DNA of 47,187 nt, from positions 1 to 47,187 of the forward strand of contig CAUWBF010000012.1 in NCBI GenBank assembly GCA_963557785.1, in the 5' to 3' direction. Below are positions 1-6,991 of this stretch, in pieces (the first letter of the stretch is position 1; every line of letters starts with the position of its first letter). This stretch comes from Merdicola sp963557785 (lineage in GTDB: Bacteria > Bacillota > Clostridia > TANB77 > CAG-508). The notes below the pieces were generated by a model. That model did not search any database. It worked only from the letters and a program-made list of their open reading frames with translations, and was not told the origin of the DNA. The translations under genes were made by a program, and so were the position numbers.

Positions 1-1079
1 TAACAAGAATTCATATAGAAGAAGATGCAGGAAAATTAAACCATGATGAATTTGGTGGAGGAAGTCTAGTAGACTTAAATAGAGCAGGAGTTCCACTAAT
101 TGAAATAGTTTCTGAGCCAGATTTAAGATCAGCTGAAGAAGTTGAACAATATTTAAGAAAACTAAAATCTATATTAGAATATATAGAAGTATCTGACTGT
201 AAAATGCAAGAAGGTTCTTTAAGAGCAGATGTTAATGTTTCTGTAAGAAAAATAGGAGAAACAAAATTTGGAACACGTACAGAAATGAAAAATATGAACT
301 CATTTAGATCTATTGTAAGAGCTATAGAATATGAAGTGGATAGACAAATAGATGTATTAGAAGATGGCGGAAAAGTAGAGCAAGAAACATTAAGATGGGA
401 CGATGTATCAGGAAAAACATTTCCTATGAGAGATAAAGAAGATGCACAAGATTACAGATATTTTCCAGATCCAGATTTAGTTGCAATTAGATTATCAGAA
501 GAATATATACAAAATATAAAAGATAATTTACCAGAATTACCAGAGAGTAGAAAAGAAAGATATTTAGAAGAATATAAATTATCAGAAAAAGATGCAAATA
601 CCATAACAAACTCTAAATATTTATCAGATTTATTTGAAGGAGCATTAAAAATATGTGGTAATGCTAAAGGTGTAAATAATTTAATTATATCTGATATATC
701 TAGAATTCTAAATGAAAAGGAAATGGAACCTGACAGTATACCATTTACAGCAGAACAATTAGGTGAATTAGTACAACTATTGGACAAAAATACAATAAGC
801 TCAAGTATAGCGAAAAAAGTATTAGAAGAATTATTTGAAAATCCAAAATTGCCTTCTGAGATAATTAAAGAAAAAGGATGGATTCAAATATCTGATGAAG
901 GTGCTATTAAAGAAGTAGTATTAAAAGTATTAGAAGCAAATACTCAATCAGTAGCAGACTATAAAGCAGGAAAGGATAAAGCTTTAGGCTTCTTAGTAGG
1001 TCAAGCTATGAAAGAAACAAAAGGAAAAGCAAATCCTCAAATGTTAAATAAAATGTTTATAGAAGAATTAAATAAATAA
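1..1079 (+). CDS. gatB: Asp-tRNA(Asn)/Glu-tRNA(Gln) amidotransferase subunit B (5' end outside window)
   Basis: GatB is the kinase and tRNA-binding subunit of the GatCAB complex, which amidates misacylated Glu-tRNA(Gln) and Asp-tRNA(Asn) in bacteria lacking the direct synthetases. The frame is already open at base 3, reading TRIHIEEDAGK and then the family motif LVDLNRAGVPLIEIVSEPD, so the ATG at 204 is internal and the true start is upstream of the window. The segment MQEGSLRADVNVSVR and the C-terminal GatB/YqeY tRNA-binding domain, ending in the usual GKANPQ motif, are intact. About 358 residues are present, so roughly the first quarter of the protein is missing. Its partners gatC and gatA would be expected upstream. 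A hairpin terminator follows at once, so this is probably the last gene of its operon. Confidence 0.96.
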   Translation, partial: TRIHIEEDAGKLNHDEFGGGSLVDLNRAGVPLIEIVSEPDLRSAEEVEQYLRKLKSILEYIEVSDCKMQEGSLRADVNVSVRKIGETKFGTRTEMKNMNSFRSIVRAIEYEVDRQIDVLEDGGKVEQETLRWDDVSGKTFPMRDKEDAQDYRYFPDPDLVAIRLSEEYIQNIKDNLPELPESRKERYLEEYKLSEKDANTITNSKYLSDLFEGALKICGNAKGVNNLIISDISRILNEKEMEPDSIPFTAEQLGELVQLLDKNTISSSIAKKVLEELFENPKLPSEIIKEKGWIQISDEGAIKEVVLKVLEANTQSVADYKAGKDKALGFLVGQAMKETKGKANPQMLNKMFIEELNK

Positions 1080-1084
1080 AAAGA

Positions 1085-1108
1085 AGCGCTAGAATCTAGC
1101 GCTTTTTT
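1085..1108 (+). terminator. Intrinsic terminator of gatB
   Basis: A perfect 8-bp stem, AGCGCTAG with CTAGCGCT, closes a 3-nt loop and runs into six T residues, directly after the gatB stop codon. It touches the 3' end of the convergent small gene on the minus strand. Confidence 0.9.
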
Positions 1109-1355
1109 ATACTTCGTTTTTTATCTCATTAAAAGCAAAACCACAAGCCCAAAAAGTACATAAATATATAATTCCTATTCTAAAGACCAAAAGCCCTACT
1201 AAAAATAATGTGGGTGAACTATAAAAACATTCATATGTAAATAATATTATTGTTGCTATAAATAATATGTTTAAACAAAAAATAGAGCCTTGTTTTACTA
1301 AAATCTTAATTGTTTTATCTATACTTGACAATTTATTTTTCAAAAATTTTATCAT
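1107..1355 (-). CDS. Small two-segment membrane protein, unknown function
   Basis: This 82-residue protein has a basic N-terminus followed by two hydrophobic stretches, about residues 24-42 and 48-72, typical of a small inner-membrane protein. The second contains FWACGF. I do not recognise a family. It looks like a real gene because it has a good ribosome-binding site (AGAGG, 7 nt before the ATG) and lies alone in the gap between two convergent operons. It is downstream of rpsT on the same strand but separated from it by a terminator, so it depends on read-through or its own weak promoter. No obvious sigma-A site was found in the short gap. Confidence 0.6.
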   Translation of the reverse strand: MIKFLKNKLSSIDKTIKILVKQGSIFCLNILFIATIILFTYECFYSSPTLFLVGLLVFRIGIIYLCTFWACGFAFNEIKNEV

Positions 1356-1430
1356 AAAATTACCTCTTTTCGTATTCAGTTATATATATGGTAACACGAA
1401 ATTATTAGTTATTTCAAAGGTAATTTTTAA

Positions 1431-1463
1431 CAAAAAAAGATGTTATCTTGTTAGATAACATCT
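1431..1463 (-). terminator. Intrinsic terminator of rpsT
   Basis: An 11-bp perfect stem (AGATGTTATCT with AGATAACATCT, 4-nt loop) is followed on the minus strand by a run of seven U. On the plus strand no T-run follows, so it acts for rpsT. Confidence 0.88.
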
Positions 1464-1498
1464 TAATAAAAACTATGCATAATTTTTATTAATTAAAC

Positions 1499-1765
1499 TT
1501 AAGCTATTGCAGCATTTAACTTCTTAGCTAAGTTTGATTTTTTTCTAGCTGCAGTGTTTTTTACTATAACACCTTTTGTACAAGCTTGATCTATTTTTTT
1601 AGTAGCTGCAACGAATAATGTTTTAGCTTCTTCAATGTTTCCAGCTTCTATAGCTTGTTCGAATTTTTTAACAGCTGTTCTATATCCAGATTTAATCATA
1701 TTATTTCTCATAGTTTTCTTTTCAATTACTTTAACTCTTTTTACTGCTGATTTGATATTTGGCAT
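1499..1765 (-). CDS. rpsT: 30S ribosomal protein S20
   Basis: S20 is a helical primary-binding protein of the small ribosomal subunit that contacts 16S rRNA. The 88-residue product has the usual length and signature: N-terminal MPNIKSAVKRVK, the KKTMRNNMIKSGYRTAVKKF stretch, and a basic C-terminus ending in AARKKSNLAKKLNAA. The start is fixed by a strong AGGAGG site 8 nt upstream. It is monocistronic, between a sigma-A-like promoter and its own terminator. Isolated rpsT genes are common in Firmicutes. Confidence 0.98.
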   Translation of the reverse strand: MPNIKSAVKRVKVIEKKTMRNNMIKSGYRTAVKKFEQAIEAGNIEEAKTLFVAATKKIDQACTKGVIVKNTAARKKSNLAKKLNAAIA

Positions 1766-1811
1766 TCTTATAGCACCTCCTCTTAGTCAAAATTACACTA
1801 TAACATATGAT

Positions 1812-1840
1812 ATTTTACCATAAGTATTTTGATTTGGCAA
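1812..1840 (-). promoter_or_regulatory. Sigma-A promoter of rpsT
   Basis: On the minus strand, -35 TTGCCA and -10 TAAAAT (each 5 of 6 to consensus) are separated by exactly 17 nt, about 50 nt upstream of the rpsT start codon. Confidence 0.7.
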
Positions 1841-1889
1841 GCAATTTAAAGAATAAAATTGTAAAAATTGTAAAAAAATATAGTAAATA

Positions 1890-1918
1890 TTGTATTATAC
1901 AGGCAATTATGATATATT
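1890..1918 (+). promoter_or_regulatory. Probable sigma-A promoter of rpiB
   Basis: -35 TTGTAT (4 of 6) and -10 TATATT (5 of 6) are spaced 17 nt apart, about 37 nt before the rpiB start. Confidence 0.5.
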
Positions 1919-1955
1919 AAAGCAAAATGTATAGATAATTTGGAGGTGCCTACGA

Positions 1956-2402
1956 ATGATAGCAATTGGTGCAGATCACGGTGGATATAAATTAAAAGAA
2001 GAAATAAAAGAATATTTTGAAAAAAATAATATTCAATATAAAGATTTTGGCACATATAGTGAAGAAAGAACAGATTATCCTATATATGCAAAAAAAGTAG
2101 CCGAATCTATAAAAAATGGCGAATCAGAAAAAGGAATATTAATTTGTAGATCAGGATATGGAATGACAGTAGTAGCAAACAAATTTAAAGGAATAAGAGC
2201 AGCAAGTGTAACTTCAGAACAATTTGCAATATCAGCTAAAGCAGATGATGATATAAATTTAATTACTTTATCTGGTGATTGCACAAAAATAGATGAGGCA
2301 ATAAAAATAATAGAAGCATGGAATAATACAGAATTTAAAGGTGGAAGGTATAAAGAAAGATTAGATATGCTTGCAAAAATAGAAAATGAAAATATGAGAT
2401 AA
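1956..2402 (+). CDS. rpiB: Ribose-5-phosphate isomerase B / LacA-LacB family sugar-phosphate isomerase
   Basis: This family interconverts ribose 5-phosphate and ribulose 5-phosphate, or related aldose/ketose phosphates, in the cytoplasm. The 148-residue length and the N-terminal IGADHGGYKLK (Asp7-His8), the ILICRSGYGM loop with catalytic-base Cys64, and the C-terminal GGRYKERLDML phosphate-binding motif are those of RpiB. Two deviations stand out. The usual CGTG loop is CRSG, and the usual R-x-HN motif carrying the ring-opening His is KADDD (residues 95-99). The substrate may therefore differ from ribose 5-phosphate. The start follows GGAGG at good spacing. It is followed closely by the WecA-type gene, probably in one operon; rpiB next to tagO/wecA-like genes is a familiar Firmicute arrangement. 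Confidence 0.88.
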   Translation: MIAIGADHGGYKLKEEIKEYFEKNNIQYKDFGTYSEERTDYPIYAKKVAESIKNGESEKGILICRSGYGMTVVANKFKGIRAASVTSEQFAISAKADDDINLITLSGDCTKIDEAIKIIEAWNNTEFKGGRYKERLDMLAKIENENMR

Positions 2403-2430
2403 TATAAGAAATAAGACGAGGTGTATAAAA

Positions 2431-3678
2431 ATGTGGGGAGATATAGTAATAGCATTCTTATTAGCTTTTATAACAGCTTTTATGATGACTCCATATTCAA
2501 TAAAAGTAGCTAAAAAAGTTGGAGCAGTTGATGTTCCAAAAGATAGTAGAAGAGTTCACCATAAACCTATGCCAAAACTTGGAGGAATAGCAGTTATTTC
2601 AGGATTTATAGTCTCTTTAGTATATTTATTAATAACATTATCCATAGAAGATCCAAATAAACTAAATTTATTTGGTGAAGAACAATATGGCTATAAACTG
2701 ATAGGAGTATTTATTGGTATAGTAATACTTGGAATAACATGCTTTATAGATGATATAAAGAATATAAAACCACTAGCAAAACTTTCAGGACAATTATTAG
2801 CGGCAAGTGTTGTTGTGGCGTTTGGATTAAGAATAGGAGATATTAATTTACCATTTTTACAAACTGAACAAATGAATGAAGTATTTTCTATAATTCTAAC
2901 AATAGGATGGATTATTGGAATTACAAATGCAATTAATCTAATGGATGGATTAGATGGTCTATCATCAGGTATATCATTAATATCTTGTATATCATTGCTT
3001 ATGATATTTGCACTAAATAATTCACCACTAATTGCAGTATTAATGATAACCGCATTAGCTGGAGCTTTAACCGGATTTATACCATATAATTTTAATCCAG
3101 CTAAAACATTTATAGGAGATACAGGTTCTAATTTTTTAGGATTTATATTATCAATAGTATCAATATTAGGTATAGCAAAAACCTATACAGCAATTGTAAT
3201 TGTATTGCCAGTAATAGTATTAGGATTACCTATAGTAGATACTTTAGGTGCAATTTTTAGAAGAATAAAAAAAGGAAAATCTTTAAAAGCAATTTTTCAA
3301 GCAGATAAAGGACATCTACATCATAGAATATTGTCACAAGGATTTTCCCAAAAGCAAGCAGTATATATTTTATATGGAATAAGCGCAACCTTTGGAATGT
3401 TTGCAGTAATTTTATTTGATAGTGGAATATGGAAAGCAGTATCCTTTGCATTAATGGTAATAACTGTGATAGCTATAGGATATAGAAATCTTAGTATGAT
3501 AAAAGGTGAAGAAGGAACAAGTTATGAATGTATGAATTGCAAATACATATATAATCCAAAAATAGGAAATGAAGTGGCAGGAATAGGTCCTAATACAGAG
3601 TTTGATGATTTACCAAAAGACTGGAAATGTCCGGTTTGTGGAGAAAGAAAAGATATGTTTATAGTACATGAAGATTAA
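2431..3678 (+). CDS. WecA/TagO-type undecaprenyl-phosphate sugar-1-phosphate transferase fused to a C-terminal rubredoxin domain
   Basis: The first ~350 residues are a polytopic membrane enzyme of the MraY/WecA/TagO family. This family transfers a HexNAc-1-phosphate from its UDP-sugar to undecaprenyl phosphate, the first step of wall teichoic acid or surface polysaccharide synthesis. Visible motifs in order are IDDIKNIKPL, NLMDGLDGLSSG, PAKTFIGDTGSNFLGF and the WecA-type GHLHHR. After the last membrane segment the same frame continues into residues 364-415, a near-complete rubredoxin: C367-x2-C370, then C400-x2-C403 in DWKCPVCGERKDMF, with the IYNP and LPKDW signatures. No stop or frameshift separates the parts. 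Rubredoxin normally binds one iron and transfers electrons; here it could also bind zinc. A terminator overlaps the stop codon. The transferase call is sure; the job of the fused domain is unknown. Confidence 0.93.
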   Translation: MWGDIVIAFLLAFITAFMMTPYSIKVAKKVGAVDVPKDSRRVHHKPMPKLGGIAVISGFIVSLVYLLITLSIEDPNKLNLFGEEQYGYKLIGVFIGIVILGITCFIDDIKNIKPLAKLSGQLLAASVVVAFGLRIGDINLPFLQTEQMNEVFSIILTIGWIIGITNAINLMDGLDGLSSGISLISCISLLMIFALNNSPLIAVLMITALAGALTGFIPYNFNPAKTFIGDTGSNFLGFILSIVSILGIAKTYTAIVIVLPVIVLGLPIVDTLGAIFRRIKKGKSLKAIFQADKGHLHHRILSQGFSQKQAVYILYGISATFGMFAVILFDSGIWKAVSFALMVITVIAIGYRNLSMIKGEEGTSYECMNCKYIYNPKIGNEVAGIGPNTEFDDLPKDWKCPVCGERKDMFIVHED

Positions 3679-3703
3679 GATATTTTTTATATCTTAATTT
3701 TTT
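3674..3703 (+). terminator. Intrinsic terminator after the WecA-rubredoxin gene
   Basis: A 10-bp stem (ATTAAGATAT with ATATCTTAAT) with a 5-T loop runs into a T-run. It starts inside the end of the coding sequence. Confidence 0.75.
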
Positions 3704-3711
3704 ATTAAAAA

Positions 3712-3740
3712 ATGACAAAAATTAAAATATATGGTATAAT
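3712..3740 (+). promoter_or_regulatory. Sigma-A promoter of the glycosyltransferase pair
   Basis: -35 ATGACA (5 of 6) and a perfect -10 TATAAT are spaced 17 nt apart. A leader of about 70 nt follows before the first glycosyltransferase. Confidence 0.75.
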
Positions 3741-3819
3741 ATATATGTGTGTTCTTAAAAAAAGCAAGAGTGTAAAATAAATAATTTTCAAAAAATACTC
3801 TTAAAAGGAAGGGAATAAT

Positions 3820-4689
3820 ATGAAACTAAGTAAAAGAAAATTTAAATTTACGGCTAAGCCAGAAAAAATATTAGGACATTTTAAAATTGCATCTCCAGAA
3901 GAAACAATAGATAAAATACTAAAAGATGGTTCATCAATAGCAAGATTTGGAGATGGAGAATTTGACTTTATATATGGAGTCGATATGAACTACCAAAAGA
4001 TGGATGAAGATTTATCAAGAAGATTAAAAGAAGTATTATTAAGTAAAGAAGAAAATTTAATAATAGGAATACCAAATGTATTTAACTTAGAGTACTGTGA
4101 TAAATATATAGGAAGAGCTATAGAATTTTGGCCGGGATGGGTAAATGCATACAAATTTAAATTATTAAAATTATTAGAAAGAAATAGACAATACTATTCA
4201 GCACAAATAAGTAGATTTTATTTAGATTACATAGATAAATCACATGTAGGTGATTACGTTAAAAAATTAAAATTATTATGGGATAATAAAGACATAGTAA
4301 TTATAGAAGGAACAAAAAGCAGACTAGGAGTAGGTAATGACTTATTCAAAAATGCTAAATCAATTCAAAGAATAATATGCCCTGCTGAAAGTGCATATAG
4401 TAAATATGAAGAAATAATGAATGAAGCAAAGAAAGTATCAAAAGATAAAATAATTTTCTTAGCTTTAGGCCCAACTGCTACAGTATTAGCTTATGATTTA
4501 TATAAATTAGGATATCAAGCAATAGATATAGGACACGTAGACATAGAATATGAATGGTTCTTAAGAAAAGCAACTAAAAAAATTAAAATCGAAAATAAAT
4601 ATGTAACAGAAGTTGCAGATGGAAGAACTAATATAGAAGATGTAACAGACGAAAAATACAAAAGTGAAATTATAGCAACAATAATATAG
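3820..4689 (+). CDS. GT-D fold glycosyltransferase (DUF1792 / SP_1767 family)
   Basis: GT-D enzymes transfer a nucleotide-activated sugar to a glycan or glycoprotein acceptor in the cytoplasm; the family was defined on the DUF1792 domain of a streptococcal adhesin-glycosylating enzyme. The 289-residue product has the hallmark metal- and nucleotide-binding motif ARFGDGEFDFI (about residues 46-56), IIGIPNVF, the central VIIEGTKSRLGVGNDLF, and the conserved FLALGPTATVLAYDLYKLGYQAIDIGH split over the C-terminal half (residues ~211-237). There are no membrane segments. It lies 17 nt before a second glycosyltransferase under one promoter and a shared terminator, suggesting the two act on the same acceptor. 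The substrate cannot be told from sequence. Confidence 0.85.
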   Translation: MKLSKRKFKFTAKPEKILGHFKIASPEETIDKILKDGSSIARFGDGEFDFIYGVDMNYQKMDEDLSRRLKEVLLSKEENLIIGIPNVFNLEYCDKYIGRAIEFWPGWVNAYKFKLLKLLERNRQYYSAQISRFYLDYIDKSHVGDYVKKLKLLWDNKDIVIIEGTKSRLGVGNDLFKNAKSIQRIICPAESAYSKYEEIMNEAKKVSKDKIIFLALGPTATVLAYDLYKLGYQAIDIGHVDIEYEWFLRKATKKIKIENKYVTEVADGRTNIEDVTDEKYKSEIIATII

Positions 4690-4706
4690 CAAGAAGAGGG
4701 GTTTAT

Positions 4707-5963
4707 ATGAAAAAAGAAATTAATTTTGGTATTGGATTTATAACAGGTAGACCGAATGTATGTAAAATAATAAACAATTACCAAGAATTTTTAGTAGAGC
4801 AATTAAAAGAATTAGACTATAAAGTAAATATAACAATATTTATTTTGTATGATCTATCATACCAATATACAACAAGAACAGATTTTTATGGAGTATTACC
4901 AAAATCATATAAGAACATTCAAATAAAATATATTACACCTGAAAATATCGAAGAATCTAAAAAAATATTAATGTCTAGATATGACTTAACTAGTGAAGAA
5001 GTAAAATTATTTTTAGGAAGCGGATATGCTAAAGCAAGAAACACAATACTATATTATGCATTAAGAAGAAAGATGGACTATTTATTATTCTGGGATGATG
5101 ATGAATATCCACTTGCAAATATAAAAAAAGACAAAGAGCTTGTATGGGTTAAGCAAAAAAATATATTAGAACATATAAAGAATATGGAAAAAGCAGATGT
5201 AACAATGGGATATCGTTGTGGAATGATGAATCCAATTCCATATATTCAATATACAGATGAAATAAAAGAAGAAGATTATAAGAATTTTATAGATGGATTA
5301 GAAAATGAAGTTATATCTTGGGAAAAAATACAAAAAACAAGAGAAGAAAATTCATTTATGGCATATGCAGAAGAAGATATAGCAACAGGTAAAAGAGAAC
5401 CAGAATATATAAAAGGAATGGGACAAACATCATTTGTTTTAGGTTCTGGCATTTGCTTAAACTTAAGACACTTAAGTAAAATACCAGCATTCTATAATCC
5501 ACCAGAAGCAAGAGGAGAAGATACTTTCTTTTCTTGTGCTTTAAAAGAAAAAGGATCAAAAGTTTTAAGAATTCCAACATATCATTTCCATGATAGTTTC
5601 TTAAAATTTACAGGATTAATGAAAGAAAAATATCCAAAGAGATTACTAAGAATTTCTTTAGATGATAATAATATTGAACAAAGATTTTTAAAAGCAACTA
5701 TAGGATGGACAAAATACAAACCTTTATTATACTACATAACAGATAAAGAAAACTATAAAAAGATAATGGAAGATACTAGAGAAAACTTAGAAAAGAGTAT
5801 TCCAAAAATGAATACAGTTTTCAAAACATGCGACTTCTCTTGTTTAATAAATGAACTAGACGAATATAATAAAAATGTTAAGAAACATTATGCTGAATAT
5901 CAAAAAGTAACAAAAATATGGGATGATATTAAGTATAAAATAGTAGAAGATAGTAAAAAATAA
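4707..5963 (+). CDS. Putative GT-A type glycosyltransferase
   Basis: This 418-residue soluble protein looks like a large GT-A fold glycosyltransferase. An N-terminal Rossmann-like half contains IGFITGRPN. A central acidic metal-binding motif LLFWDDDEYPLA (about residues 127-138) follows the helix YAKARNTILYYAL. A further conserved-looking stretch, EARGEDTFFSCALKEKG, resembles the downstream acidic motif of GT-2-like enzymes, and a helical C-terminus of about 120 residues ends the protein. I do not recognise a precise family. It is co-transcribed with the GT-D gene (17-nt gap), and its stop codon forms part of the operon terminator stem. Surface glycan or protein glycosylation is an inference from the neighbour and from the lipid-carrier enzyme upstream. 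Confidence 0.7.
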   Translation: MKKEINFGIGFITGRPNVCKIINNYQEFLVEQLKELDYKVNITIFILYDLSYQYTTRTDFYGVLPKSYKNIQIKYITPENIEESKKILMSRYDLTSEEVKLFLGSGYAKARNTILYYALRRKMDYLLFWDDDEYPLANIKKDKELVWVKQKNILEHIKNMEKADVTMGYRCGMMNPIPYIQYTDEIKEEDYKNFIDGLENEVISWEKIQKTREENSFMAYAEEDIATGKREPEYIKGMGQTSFVLGSGICLNLRHLSKIPAFYNPPEARGEDTFFSCALKEKGSKVLRIPTYHFHDSFLKFTGLMKEKYPKRLLRISLDDNNIEQRFLKATIGWTKYKPLLYYITDKENYKKIMEDTRENLEKSIPKMNTVFKTCDFSCLINELDEYNKNVKKHYAEYQKVTKIWDDIKYKIVEDSKK

Positions 5964-5990
5964 GGTACTTTTAAAGTACCTTATTTTTTT
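5961..5990 (+). terminator. Intrinsic terminator of the glycosyltransferase operon
   Basis: A 9-bp stem, TAAGGTACT with AGTACCTTA, is followed by seven T. The TAA stop codon of the upstream gene is the start of the stem. Confidence 0.9.
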
Positions 5991-5998
5991 ATAAAAAC

Positions 5999-6027
5999 TT
6001 GAAATAATGCTATGTATAGTATAAAAT
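5999..6027 (+). promoter_or_regulatory. Sigma-A promoter of hslO
   Basis: -35 TTGAAA (5 of 6) and -10 TAAAAT (5 of 6) are spaced 17 nt apart and start just after the preceding terminator. Confidence 0.7.
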
Positions 6028-6043
6028 ATTAGCGGATAATTTT

Positions 6044-6088
6044 AAGGAGAAAGGAGATAGTGCATTAAGTGCACTAAAATATTTAATG
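6044..6088 (+). promoter_or_regulatory. Hairpin between Shine-Dalgarno site and hslO start codon
   Basis: Two AAGGAG sites lie at 6044-6049 and 6051-6056, but the only usable in-frame start codon is the ATG at 6086, 29 nt further on. In between is a 7-bp hairpin, TAGTGCA (6058-6064) with TGCACTA (6070-6076) and loop TTAAG. If it folds, it leaves about 10 unpaired nt between SD and AUG, which is normal spacing. This resembles known cases where a hairpin loops out an over-long spacer. Folding would make translation depend on the structure. Confidence 0.5.
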
Positions 6089-6976
6089 GAGAACACAGAT
6101 AGAATAGTGAAATTTTTAGCTTATGATGGAAGAGTAAACGTTGTTTGTTGTACTTCTACTAAATTAGTAGAAAAAGCTAGAAATATTCATGACCTAAGCC
6201 CAGTAGTAACAGCTGCATTTGGAAGACTATTAACAATAACAGCTATTATGGGATCAGAAATGAAAAATACAAAAGATAAATTAACAATACAAATGAAGGG
6301 GAGCGGACCTATAGGAAGTATGATTACAGTTGCAAATAACTTTCCTAAAGTTAAAGGATATGTTTCAAACAACTTAGTAGATATTCCTTTAAATGAAGAT
6401 GGAAAACTAGATGTAGGAACAGCAATAGGACATGAAGGATATTTAAATGTAATTAAAGATATTGGACTAAAAGAGCCATATATAGGAATGACTCCACTTG
6501 TTTCAGGAGAAGTTGCTGAGGATTTTGCAAATTATTTTGTAACATCAGAACAAAAACAGACAGCAGTTGCTTTAGGGGTATTAGTAGATAAAAATGGAGT
6601 AAAATCAAGTGGAGGATATATAATTAGTCCTATGCCAGATGCTACAGAAGAAGATATATATAATCTAGAGAAAAATATATTTGCAGCAGGAGCAATATCA
6701 AAAATGCTTGATAAAAACTTGAGCCTAGAAGAAATTGCCAAAAAGATAACAGGGGATGAAAATATAAAAATAATAGAAGAGAATATTATACCTGTATATG
6801 AATGTGATTGTAGCAAAGAAACAATGGCAGATGGACTTGCTACAATAGGAAAAGAAGAACTAGAAAAAATTATAGAAGAAGATGGAAAAGCAGAAACAGT
6901 ATGTCATTTTTGTAATAACAAATATCAATTTACAAAAGAGGAACTAGAGAAAATTTTAAAATCTTTAAATAAATAA
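6086..6976 (+). CDS. hslO: Redox-regulated chaperone Hsp33
   Basis: Hsp33 is a cytoplasmic holdase chaperone. It is inactive when its four C-terminal cysteines bind zinc and is activated by oxidative unfolding. The 296-residue product has the usual length. It shows the N-terminal core with PVVTAAFGRLLTITAIMG and the QMKGSGPIGSM motif. It also has the complete zinc switch in two parts: ECDCSKE (C-x-C) and VCHFCNNKYQF (C-x2-C) close to the C-terminus. The start is the ATG at 6086, because no in-frame alternative lies closer to the ribosome-binding site; an intervening hairpin probably corrects the spacing. It has its own promoter and is followed 15 nt later by a flavoprotein gene, perhaps an operon linked to redox stress. 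Confidence 0.95.
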   Translation: MENTDRIVKFLAYDGRVNVVCCTSTKLVEKARNIHDLSPVVTAAFGRLLTITAIMGSEMKNTKDKLTIQMKGSGPIGSMITVANNFPKVKGYVSNNLVDIPLNEDGKLDVGTAIGHEGYLNVIKDIGLKEPYIGMTPLVSGEVAEDFANYFVTSEQKQTAVALGVLVDKNGVKSSGGYIISPMPDATEEDIYNLEKNIFAAGAISKMLDKNLSLEEIAKKITGDENIKIIEENIIPVYECDCSKETMADGLATIGKEELEKIIEEDGKAETVCHFCNNKYQFTKEELEKILKSLNK

Positions 6977-6991
6977 GAAAGAAGTGATAAT

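Noticed and set aside
3766..3802. Hairpin in the leader of the GT-D gene (AAGAGT with ACTCTT)
   Set aside because: Only 6 bp with a 25-nt loop in AT-rich DNA, no better than chance.
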